A stretch of 11,207 nucleotides of DNA from Ramicandelaber brevisporus (Eukaryota; Kickxellomycota; Ramicandelaberales; Ramicandelaberaceae). Below are positions 1 to 6,038 of the stretch, one piece after another. Positions within the stretch are counted from its first letter, which is position 1. The number at the start of each line of letters is the position of its first letter. The stretch spans positions 35,394 to 46,600 of the forward strand of contig MU602768.1 of assembly GCA_025201865.1 (NCBI GenBank), in the 5' to 3' direction. The notes beneath the pieces are model-generated. The model saw only the letters and a program-made list of their open reading frames with translations. It was not told where the DNA came from and searched no databases. Position numbers and translations under genes: made by a program.

Positions 1-275
1 CAAACGGCATGGCCGCAGCTGCTCCTGAGCGCAATGACAATGAAGATGATGACGATGATGAGAACGAAGAAGAGTCGCCGGTTAACCTTGGAGCTGCCCG
101 CAATCGCAAGGAAACTGCCGAAGAGAAGAAGGCTCGAAAGCAAGCAGTCAAGGCTGAACGGCGAGACAGAAGAGCAGACAAGAAGCAGCTTAAAGCTGAA
201 CATCAAATTCTTGGCATGGCTCGCAAGCAGGTTGCTGCCCAGCGTGCCGCTGACTCCATTGGCAAAATCAACTAA
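1..275 (+). CDS. LTV1: LTV1-type 40S ribosome biogenesis factor, C-terminal fragment (5' end outside window)
   Basis: The reading frame is open from the left edge (first full codon at 3) to a TAA at 273-275, giving about 90 residues; the ATG at 9 is almost certainly internal. An acidic stretch (NDNEDDDDDENEEE) is followed by a strongly basic helix of the form RNRKETAEEKKARKQAVKAE then RRDRRADKKQLK. That ET-EEKKARK-AVK-ERR-RR--KK pattern is the conserved C-terminal block of LTV1 proteins. LTV1 is an assembly factor that rides on pre-40S particles, helps place Rps3/Rps10/Rps20 in the beak and supports export of the small subunit from the nucleus. The frame ends 160 bp before the 3' end of the convergent FIT gene. 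Only the tail is visible, so the identification rests on this one block; another charged nucleolar protein is possible but less likely. Confidence 0.75.
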   Translation, partial: NGMAAAAPERNDNEDDDDDENEEESPVNLGAARNRKETAEEKKARKQAVKAERRDRRADKKQLKAEHQILGMARKQVAAQRAADSIGKIN

Positions 276-371
276 ATTAAGCACCTCTACTCTCAGTTTG
301 TTTGTTTCTCTAATAATTATAATACTTTTTGAAAGAAAAAATTACTCATAAAATGAAGATAGTTTAAAACA

Positions 372-403
372 GCTAAAAAGCTAAAAGGCTAAAAGGCTAA
401 AAA
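372..403. repeat. Four tandem copies of an 8-nt unit (GCTAAAAG/A)
   Basis: Copies lie at 372-379, 380-387, 388-395 and 396-403. The first and last end in A, the middle two in G. The repeat sits in the short gap between two convergent genes, so it is probably in one or both 3' untranslated regions. No function is evident. Confidence 0.85.
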
Positions 404-434
404 GGAAGATGAGAGAAGGAAGAGGAATGAATGA

Positions 435-1562
435 TTAATCTTTAATAGGCAATGAGGGGAATGAAATATTAGGCAGAATGAAGCGATATGTGACAAACCA
501 GTACAGGATACCAATGGTTGTACCAAAGAACTTCTCTGGAGTATCGTGGAAGTAAACAGCAGTCATGAAGAGCATCCAGTACCAAATCATCATAATCATT
601 GTCAAAAAGGCTCCCCATAGTCGAGTTGGAATAGATGCGTGATAGCGACGATAGGCCACAGGGTTGAACAGATACGGAGATACTTCCTCGTACATGTACA
701 TGAGTGCATGTGTCAGAAGGAAACAGTGTCCAGATACATCGTGTCCACCGAACCAGCGTCCACCAGCACGTCGACATCCATACGAATGGACAATGTCAAG
801 TGTGCCCATACCGGCTAATCCGCCAGCAGTGCTGAGTGTGGCGATGCCAGGTTTGAGGGCAGTCATAGACACGCGATGGCACGCTCCGCCGCTCCACGAG
901 AAGATGCGGTCGAAGATGGGTGGGCCGAAGCACCACTGTGTCATCAAATACCAATAGGCAGTCGCGGCCACCCACCGCAGTGCAATGTTGCGCACTTTGC
1001 GAATATTGTAGCTGATAGATTGTGTGGAGTCTGCAACTCTGCTCAGCACAATGGTTGCATATGGTAAAATGGCAACAGTTGTCCACATCCATGCCATCTT
1101 GACGAACATTGTGTTTAGCACGTTGTTCTTATTGGCAAAGTATGGCAGTTTGGATCTCTGCTGTTGCTGCTGCTGCTGCTGCTGCTGTTGGTTAGGAGTA
1201 ATGCCCACGTATCCCGCTCCACTCTTTGCATACAGCAATCCGCTCGGTGCAAGGAACTCATGGTTTGCAATACCGACATATAACTTGATTGCTGTACCAA
1301 ACAGAACAGTGAGGATGATGACAATGGCTGCAGTGGACGGCTTGAGAATGGGGCCATCCAGCTGCAGCGACTCAATACTCTCATCTGTGCGAGATCTACT
1401 GCGAGAGCGCCGTCTCGGTTTGGCTGATGAGGCGCTGTTGAGCTCGATAGATGCTGCTGCCTCTGCTAGCGCACTCGAAGCCGTGACAACACGCTGTCTG
1501 GGAGGCGATGCTGCTGTCCTGCGTCCGTGTTCAGCAGCTGATGATGAAGCTGTATGCGGCAT
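435..1562 (-). CDS. SCS3: FIT/Scs3-family ER membrane protein (fat-storage-inducing, acyl-CoA diphosphatase-like)
   Basis: 375 residues from the ATG at 1562-1560 to TAA at 437-435. Residues 1-70 are a polar Ser/Ala/Arg-rich cytosolic tail with an SRSRSRT basic patch. Hydrophobic segments follow at about 74-98, 153-174, 192-210, 275-291, 313-338 and 345-364. Two family signatures are present: GGHDVSGHCFLL (His274, His279) and YFHDTPEKFFGT (His339); the conserved histidines correspond to the catalytic pair of FIT2, which resembles lipid phosphate phosphatases. FIT2 cleaves fatty acyl-CoA at the ER and supports lipid-droplet budding and ER homeostasis; yeast Scs3 affects phospholipid synthesis. 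An 11-residue polyglutamine run (125-135, DNA 1158-1190) sits in the loop after the first membrane segment and is not typical of the family. The frame extends upstream to 1643 only through a TTG, so Met at 1562 (purine at -3) is the best start. The 5' end is shared with GEP4. Confidence 0.88.
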   Translation of the reverse strand: MPHTASSSAAEHGRRTAASPPRQRVVTASSALAEAAASIELNSASSAKPRRRSRSRSRTDESIESLQLDGPILKPSTAAIVIILTVLFGTAIKLYVGIANHEFLAPSGLLYAKSGAGYVGITPNQQQQQQQQQQQRSKLPYFANKNNVLNTMFVKMAWMWTTVAILPYATIVLSRVADSTQSISYNIRKVRNIALRWVAATAYWYLMTQWCFGPPIFDRIFSWSGGACHRVSMTALKPGIATLSTAGGLAGMGTLDIVHSYGCRRAGGRWFGGHDVSGHCFLLTHALMYMYEEVSPYLFNPVAYRRYHASIPTRLWGAFLTMIMMIWYWMLFMTAVYFHDTPEKFFGTTIGILYWFVTYRFILPNISFPSLPIKD

Positions 1563-1602
1563 TTCCTGGACGTGAGAGAATAAAGTAAAAAAAGGGGGAA
1601 TG

Positions 1603-1664
1603 TCAATGAGGCAGTAAAACGTTGCCCATGTTGATGAGCTCAAAGATCAGCGAATCTTCTTCAT
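1603..1664 (-). promoter_or_regulatory. Two short upstream ORFs in the presumed FIT/SCS3 leader
   Basis: Reading the minus strand ahead of the FIT start, an ATG at 1664-1662 opens a 5-codon frame (MKKIR, stop at 1647). A second ATG at 1629-1627 opens an 8-codon frame (MGNVLLPH, stop at 1603). If transcription begins upstream of 1664, scanning ribosomes would meet both before the main ATG at 1562. Whether they lie in the mRNA is unknown. Confidence 0.35.
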
Positions 1665-1820
1665 AAAAAAAGACAGCAGCCCTGTTCAGTGCTGTCCAGC
1701 CCAGCCCGGTCACCTTGTCGACGGTTCTAGCGAGGTCGAGAAGGACTTCTTGGCATCAAACGTTCATTTCCACGTTTCTGCATACGTGGCTGTCAACAAC
1801 TAGTCAACACAGCAGCTTGA

Positions 1821-1869
1821 CATTCAGCATTCAGCATTCAGCATTCAGCATTCAGCATTCAACATTCAA
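1821..1869. repeat. Seven tandem copies of CATTCAG/CATTCAA
   Basis: Five perfect CATTCAG units (1821-1855) are followed by two CATTCAA units (1856-1869). The array lies 69-117 bp ahead of the GEP4 ATG, in the divergent promoter or GEP4 leader. A 7-nt unit does not preserve a reading frame, which fits non-coding sequence. Confidence 0.9.
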
Positions 1870-1937
1870 CAATCGACAATCCTCCCTTCGTTTCGCTTCC
1901 CCCAAAAGGCGACCAAATTTTGACTTGGCACTGTCAC

Positions 1938-2739
1938 ATGAACACGTTGAGAAGGCTGCTGCGTCCAGCATTGCCGCATCTTGTCGTAAATGGTATGTGA
2001 TCATTACAGCACCTTAACTCGGTATCAGTCACAGTAGACACATAGTGCATGTTAAACTGACAGTCAGCGTGTCAATTTGAACTGTTTTGTTTTTTTTTTC
2101 CTGTTTCATATGATTGCAGATGTACGATCGATTGACTATGCTGCATTGAGAGCTAGCGGCGTAACAGCGATTGCATTCGACAAGGACAATACACTTACGG
2201 CACCCGAGGAGTTCGAGGTGCATCCTCCTTTTGCCGATGCATGGCGCGAATGTGTGGCTGTTTTTGGCCCTGAGAATGTGCTGATCGTCTCAAACTCGGC
2301 TGGCCTGAAATCTCGCGATGCGCCACATTACAACATTGCTGCCCAGACTGAACAAGCACTGAACACCGTCCTTCCCGACAACGACGCCAAAATCACTGTT
2401 CTTCGGCACGATACTCGAAAGCCAGGCGGTGTAGGTGAGCTACTGCAAAAGTTTAAAGACCACAAGCCAGAAGCCATTTGCTTTGTTGGTGATCGGTTGC
2501 TGACAGATGTCGTTTACGGCAACTCTGGTGGCTGCTTGACTGTATGGACTCGAAACATTGTGACTGAGACCAGAGAAGCCACCGGGTCAGCCCCTATGCG
2601 AAAGCTGGAGTCGGTTGTATTTGATTGGATGATCGGTGGTGGAGACAAGGAGAGCCAGAAGAAGTGGCAATCGTCGCATACATTTGCTCCTTTGCATCCG
2701 TTTGCTGAGAAAGTGGCACTAACTGTTGTAAAAGATTAA
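1938..2739 (+). CDS. GEP4: Mitochondrial phosphatidylglycerophosphate phosphatase GEP4 (HAD superfamily), two exons
   Basis: I read this as join(1938..1992, 2120..2739), 224 residues. Exon 1 gives MNTLRRLLRPALPHLVVN, a basic amphipathic start suited to mitochondrial targeting. Splicing completes Asp19 and continues VRSIDYAALRASG into the catalytic core. HAD motif I is FDKDNT (Asp39 nucleophile, Asp41 acid/base), motif II is in LIVSNSAG (about 73-80), the motif III lysine is in RKPGG (Lys119), and motif IV is GDRLLTD (Asp143, Asp148). DKDN in motif I is characteristic of Gep4/YqeG phosphatases. Gep4 dephosphorylates phosphatidylglycerophosphate on the matrix side of the inner membrane, giving phosphatidylglycerol for cardiolipin synthesis. 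The uninterrupted frame in the main exon only reaches back through intron sequence to a TTG at 2077, which is not a credible start. The C-terminal 40 residues or so after the HAD core are not assigned. Confidence 0.92.
1993..2119 (+). other. Spliceosomal intron in GEP4 (127 nt, phase 1)
   Basis: The donor is G|GTATGT (GT at 1993-1994) and the acceptor is ATTGCAG|AT (AG at 2118-2119). A branch-like ACTGAC lies at 2056-2061, followed by a long T run (about 2082-2099) and then the acceptor. Joining the exons restores the family-typical N-terminus and an exact frame (55 + 620 nt = 225 codons). Confidence 0.88.
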
Positions 2740-3329
2740 TTTCTCACGTTCAATTGAAAAACAAAAACAACAATAGCAACAATAGCAACAACAACAGTAA
2801 CAAATATAGTACTCCTGGCGAGTTGGAGGATCGCCCAGTGTCTGCCAGTGTCTGCCAGTATCTACACTGTTACATTCTCCTCTTCTTTTGAGTCTTTTTT
2901 GATTTTTTTGGCTTTTTTTTTTACTAAGCCTGCTTCCTCCCCCAATGCTATCTTGGTGACAGTCAATAATCAGGATAAAAGGCAGTGGAGAGCTGCCATT
3001 GTCGCTTTGTTCTTTTTTGTTTTTGCTTCCATTCATCTTTATCATCACACCTGCCCTCACTCACTTGCTCACAAAAGCATTCATCCTTTTGTTTTTCATT
3101 CTGTCCTTTTTCCTTTTCATTTGTCTCCACCTCCCCCCTTTTATCATAGCTTTGTAGCGCGGCTATCTTGACTCTTTAAACATCCGTTTGACCTTACGCC
3201 TGCGCCTTTCCTCTCTCGATATCCTCGATACTTTCTGTTTTTACAGCACATCCTCTCATCACAAGCACACACGCACACAAACAGACTCTAACGGTTGATC
3301 CCATTCCAAAGCATCACAAAATCACAAAA
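2740..3329 (+). promoter_or_regulatory. Intergenic region: GEP4 3' end and promoter/leader of the secreted Pro-rich protein gene
   Basis: No credible gene is seen here. After the GEP4 stop there is a CAA/CAATAG-rich stretch (about 2760-2805) and a short direct repeat of CAGTGTCTGC near 2836-2857. From about 2875 the plus strand is pyrimidine-rich, with C6T4 at 3133-3142. The last 90 bp before the ATG are CA/CT-rich (3245-3286), as in other leaders of this window. The long minus-strand frame here begins at GTG and encodes low-complexity Cys/Tyr runs, so I regard it as a shadow. Confidence 0.55.
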
Positions 3330-4220
3330 ATGCTCGTCCGCGTCGCTTACATTGCTACCATCCTCCCATTGACAGCTCTGAACTGTCTTGCTGCCCCAGG
3401 CAGTTACATCGCGGCTCCTGCTCCCGCCCCTGCTCCAGCTCCAGTTCCGATTTCTGCTCCGGCTCCAGCTCCATCTCAGGCCACTCAGCCAGCCCAGGTT
3501 TGCCCTGCTGTGCCTCCACCGCCACCAATGCCACCATCTGCCTCAATTCCCGGCCCAATCACAGCTCCCGCTCCATCATACACAAGCGCTCCTCCTGCCT
3601 ATCCAACGGCTGCTCCTACTCCAGCTCCTGCACCTGCGCCTGCACCTGCGCCTGCACCTGCTCCATCCATTGCCTGCCCGGTTCCGATCATCCAAACCAT
3701 TGTGCAGACCTCCGTCCAGACCGTCACACAAACTGTGATGACCACGAGCACTTACACGCTTACCAACATCCAGACGGTAACTCTGCCAGCATCCACTGTG
3801 ACTCAAACTGCCACTTTGACAACTACTCCAGTCCCAGCTACCGTGACTCAGGTTGTCACATCCACACAGCAAGTTTGCCAGCCAACAGCTACAGTGTACT
3901 TTACACAAACCCTCTGTGGTGTAAATGGCCCATCATCAACACCGACTCCAGTCCCAGCTCCAGCTCCAGCTCCAGTTCCAGTTCCAGTATCGTCCGCTTC
4001 AACTTCGTACGCAGTAGTGCCAGCTCCATCCTCAGTAGCCCCAACTTCACCATGCACCAAGAACAGCCCTTCAAACAGCTACACTAGCACTGCAACCCCA
4101 TTGCCCTCGTCAAGTTCACCTCAGCCACCAGCCTCATCTACCATTTCTTACACGGTTCCAAGTCCCGCCAAATCTGCACCAGTTTACAGCGCAGGCGCTG
4201 AATACTACCTCATCTACTAA
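3330..4220 (+). CDS. Secreted Pro/Ala/Thr-rich low-complexity protein, probably cell-wall or extracellular
   Basis: 296 residues from ATG at 3330 (AAAAATG context) to TAA at 4218-4220. Residues 1-21 form a signal peptide (basic start, hydrophobic core, cleavage likely near ALNCLAA). The mature protein has three parts. Ala-Pro repeats occupy about 28-115, including two long AP ladders. A Thr/Val/Gln-rich block (about 120-195) has repeated VTQT/TVTQ patterns. A Pro/Ser/Thr-rich tail runs from about 200 to 280. Five cysteines remain after cleavage (58, 116, 183, 196, 242). The composition suits heavy O-glycosylation and resembles fungal wall or matrix proteins. There is no hydrophobic C-terminus, so no GPI signal; it ends EYYLIY. 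No catalytic domain is recognisable. The AP ladders are encoded by near-perfect short DNA repeats, so length is likely to vary between strains. Confidence 0.8.
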   Translation: MLVRVAYIATILPLTALNCLAAPGSYIAAPAPAPAPAPVPISAPAPAPSQATQPAQVCPAVPPPPPMPPSASIPGPITAPAPSYTSAPPAYPTAAPTPAPAPAPAPAPAPAPSIACPVPIIQTIVQTSVQTVTQTVMTTSTYTLTNIQTVTLPASTVTQTATLTTTPVPATVTQVVTSTQQVCQPTATVYFTQTLCGVNGPSSTPTPVPAPAPAPVPVPVSSASTSYAVVPAPSSVAPTSPCTKNSPSNSYTSTATPLPSSSSPQPPASSTISYTVPSPAKSAPVYSAGAEYYLIY

Positions 4221-4728
4221 ACATTAAAGTTTCCGTTCTTCATGTTGTCATTGAAATACTTTTAAAAGAAAAGAAAAGAAAAGAAAACAAGAGTTTCAGT
4301 AAACGTTACTGCATCTGATCAGTTCATTTGTCGTACAACAGCGTCAACATTTCTTCTTTTAAGTATATGTTGCAGTGCACACCGACTTGAAGAGTTTATA
4401 TCACAAGTTGTTTGTGCTTTAGAGAGAAGAGAGGAGAAGAGTTCAGTCGTCTACATGCTAAAATACACGGATGTGAGGCCGACAGTACTTGTTCTACATT
4501 ATGGACACAGGCTGCGCCATATTTTACTCGTGAGCCAAACTATCTCTACAATGGATATGATCAAGATTCTTTATACAAAAAAAGACATAAATATATTAAA
4601 GTAGAGGTGGTGGTGGTCGTGGTGGTGGTGGAAAAAGTAGTAATGAAGGAAATGTAGCGCAATATGATCTGATGGTCGAGAAACGAAATGTGAACAAAAA
4701 AAGGAAAGTACCAAGAATGATTGCTTCT
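4221..4728. other. Intergenic region between convergent 3' ends
   Basis: This AT-rich gap lies between the stop of the secreted protein gene and the stop of the minus-strand small membrane protein gene. It contains ATTAAA at 4223-4228, four AAAAG units at 4264-4283, and a GGT/GTG run near 4606-4630. The plus frame across 4412-4657 starts at TTG and ends in a repeat-encoded valine run, so it is not credible. I see no gene. Confidence 0.6.
4264..4283. repeat. Four tandem copies of AAAAG
   Basis: Perfect 5-nt units about 45 bp after the stop codon of the secreted Pro-rich protein gene, probably in its 3' untranslated region. Confidence 0.85.
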
Positions 4729-4941
4729 TCATACGGTGGTGGGTGAGAGGGTCATTTCTTGTGCAAGCTGCTTGTGCTTTTGGTCGCGGACCTTTCTCCG
4801 ATAGATTCCAACTCCAACGAGCACCAGGAGGATCAGCGTCACGAGTCCGAGTGCCAAGCCTCCTTTCCCAGCTGCGCCCATTGAGTATGGCTTGATTTTG
4901 ACGGCATTGGTCGGCGTTGGCTGTGGTGCGATGGCTGCCAT
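4729..4941 (-). CDS. Small single-pass membrane protein, unrecognised
   Basis: 70 residues from ATG at 4941-4939 to TGA at 4731-4729. A short Pro/Thr-containing N-terminal part is followed by one clear membrane segment at about 29-48 (GLALGLVTLILLVLVGVGIY). A basic juxtamembrane stretch (RRKVRDQKHK) then suggests the C-terminus faces the cytosol, and the polar tail ends SPTTV. Codon use is mixed with frequent C/G third positions, as in neighbouring genes, which supports real coding. The sequence TTTGCAG|ACAATG just upstream looks like a 3' splice site, so this could be the last exon of a longer type I membrane protein whose earlier exons I cannot place. In-frame sequence upstream reaches a TTG at 4980 and gives no better start. 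I do not recognise the family and assign no function. Confidence 0.55.
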   Translation of the reverse strand: MAAIAPQPTPTNAVKIKPYSMGAAGKGGLALGLVTLILLVLVGVGIYRRKVRDQKHKQLAQEMTLSPTTV

Positions 4942-4960
4942 TGTCTGCAAAGTTCGTCGT

Positions 4961-5032
4961 TTGTGCGAGTGTGAGTACAAGTGCGAAAGTGAGTGTGAGT
5001 GTGAGTGTGGGTATGTGAGTGTGTGAGCGAGA
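4961..5032. repeat. GTGA/GTGT-rich microsatellite
   Basis: Imperfect GTGAGT/GTGTGAG units lie directly upstream of the small membrane protein start. On the mRNA-sense (minus) strand this reads CACTCA, so the leader would be almost free of G. Confidence 0.75.
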
Positions 5033-5184
5033 GCTTGTATGTTCTTCTGTTGTTGACGACAGCGGGGGAAAAAGAGAAGGAGGCAGCTGCGCAGTGTTGT
5101 CCTGGTCGGATATAAATATTGAAAAAGGGGGTGGAGTGGGGTGAGTGCAGTTTTTGGAAGTAGAAAAGGGGGAGACTCGCGGTG

Positions 5185-5228
5185 GATAATGTCCGTTTTG
5201 CGGGTAATAGAACATATTATCCATTATC
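5185..5228. promoter_or_regulatory. Cluster of three GATAA motifs
   Basis: GATAA on the plus strand at 5185-5189 and its complement TTATC at 5217-5221 and 5224-5228. The first and last belong to inverted 8-nt copies (GGATAATG and CATTATCC). GATAA is the core site of fungal GATA factors, but such short motifs also arise by chance. Confidence 0.3.
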
Positions 5229-5320
5229 CGGATTGGTCACGCATGCTGTGGAATGTTCACAATGCACCAGAAAAAAACTTCGAATGTTCCACACGAAAAA
5301 AGAAGGAAGGAAAGAAGGAA

Positions 5321-5379
5321 AGAGAGAGTGTGTGTGTATGTGTGTGTATGTGCATATGTATGTGTGAGTGTGTGTGGAG
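5321..5379. repeat. GT-rich microsatellite preceded by a purine tract
   Basis: GTGTGTATGTGTG-type units follow an AAGGAAGG/GAGAGA purine stretch (about 5297-5328). On the minus strand this reads as CT then CA tracts in reverse order, the polarity seen in other leaders here. Confidence 0.75.
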
Positions 5380-5758
5380 TGATCGTCGAATGACATCGAT
5401 TTTGCTTTCAACGGAGTTTTAATTTTAATAATAAACACAAGTCCCATTTTAACGAATTTAATCTGAAAACCGATGCGGCAGAAAAAGGGGGCGTAGGGCT
5501 GATTGTCGACTCCGTAGTCGCTGTCGTTGTCGCTTTCATCATCAACGACGGCGGCGGCGGATTCAACAAAGGCGGGCATGTATGCGCGAGTAAGCAGGCA
5601 AGCAAATGGGCGAAGCTGATATCTCCGCTTTCTCTTTTCACCATCAAATACCCTTTGTCGACTACCGGTCTATCCTTTTTTTGGTCATTGTCTCACTGCA
5701 GTGTGGAAGAAGCACTGACACTTTAACCAGCAGACAGCGGACAGCAGACAGTACCAGA

Positions 5759-5785
5759 CAGCACCATACAGGCAGCACCATACAG
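5759..5785. repeat. 13-nt direct repeat CAGCACCATACAG, two copies
   Basis: Perfect copies at 5759-5771 and 5773-5785, one base apart, directly after a run of CAGACAG-like units (about 5730-5758). The position is about 255-280 bp before the MAPKK ATG, so this is promoter or leader sequence. Confidence 0.8.
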
Positions 5786-6004
5786 CCTTAAACACACTCT
5801 CGCGGCGTAGCTTGTCTCTTATTGTGGGGGAGAGTGAGTGTGGCTTCTCTGCTTTCTCTTCGTCTTCCTCTTACTATTACTCTTACACTCGCCTTTTTGG
5901 CTGCCTGCCTGTCTCTTTTCTTGAGCTTTCTTTCACTTCACTTCACTTTCTTTCTCTCTTTCTTGAGCTTTCTCATCCAACACGCGAGCTGGTGGCATCT
6001 TTAC

Positions 6005-6029
6005 GCACACATACACACACACACACACG
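6005..6029. repeat. CA microsatellite just before the MAPKK start
   Basis: An almost uninterrupted CA run ends about 10 bp upstream of the start codon at 6039, so it must lie in the 5' leader unless a leader intron ends at the CAG at 6036-6038. Confidence 0.85.
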
Positions 6030-6038
6030 ACAAGGCAG

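Larger units (their letters stand above)
1563..1937. promoter_or_regulatory. Divergent promoter between the FIT/SCS3 gene (-) and GEP4 (+)
   Basis: These 375 bp separate the two start codons and must hold both promoters and both leaders. On the FIT side the mRNA-sense strand carries C5T7 (1598-1587) and a pyrimidine-rich stretch ending in CAG just before the ATG. That stretch could be an ordinary leader or the 3' end of a leader intron. A seven-copy heptanucleotide repeat lies on the GEP4 side. No TATA box stands out. The boundaries of the transcripts cannot be seen. Confidence 0.6.
4942..6038. promoter_or_regulatory. Repeat-rich divergent region upstream of the small membrane protein (-) and the MAPKK (+)
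   Basis: The left part has minus-sense leader character. GT tracts on the plus strand (4961-5032, 5321-5379) read as CA on the minus strand, and C5T4-5 strings occur at 5131-5122, 5172-5164 and 5491-5482. Three GATAA motifs cluster at 5185-5228. The right part has plus-sense leader character: a CAGACAG-rich stretch (about 5730-5785), a CT-rich tract (about 5850-5976) and a CA tract directly before the MAPKK start. A minus-strand frame opening at 5579 begins with a plausible acidic sequence (VVDDESDNDSDYGVD) but soon runs into repeats, and no good donor site was found. Confidence 0.5.

Noticed and set aside
1563-1643. N-terminal extension of 27 residues on the FIT protein
   Set aside because: It begins with TTG, not ATG, is unlike FIT N-termini, and includes a pyrimidine-rich stretch typical of a leader or intron end.
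1821-1869. CRISPR-like array
   Set aside because: Units are directly adjacent 7-mers with no spacers, in a eukaryotic setting; this is a simple tandem repeat.
2077-2119. GEP4 starting within the continuous frame at 2077
   Set aside because: The start codon would be TTG and the residues come from an intron T-run; a spliced first exon explains the frame and family sequence better.
2719-3060. 113-residue minus-strand ORF
   Set aside because: It starts at GTG, overlaps the GEP4 3' end, and is dominated by repeat-encoded Cys/Tyr residues.
4412-4657. 81-residue plus-strand ORF in the convergent gap
   Set aside because: It starts at TTG and ends in a valine run encoded by a GGT/GTG repeat; no family-like sequence.
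5111-5118. TATAAATA as a TATA box
   Set aside because: It reads on the plus strand, but the nearest plus-strand gene starts more than 900 bp away and the nearby gene is on the minus strand.
4571-5224. 217-residue minus-strand ORF
   Set aside because: It overlaps the small membrane protein in another frame and consists largely of His/Thr/Leu runs from microsatellites.
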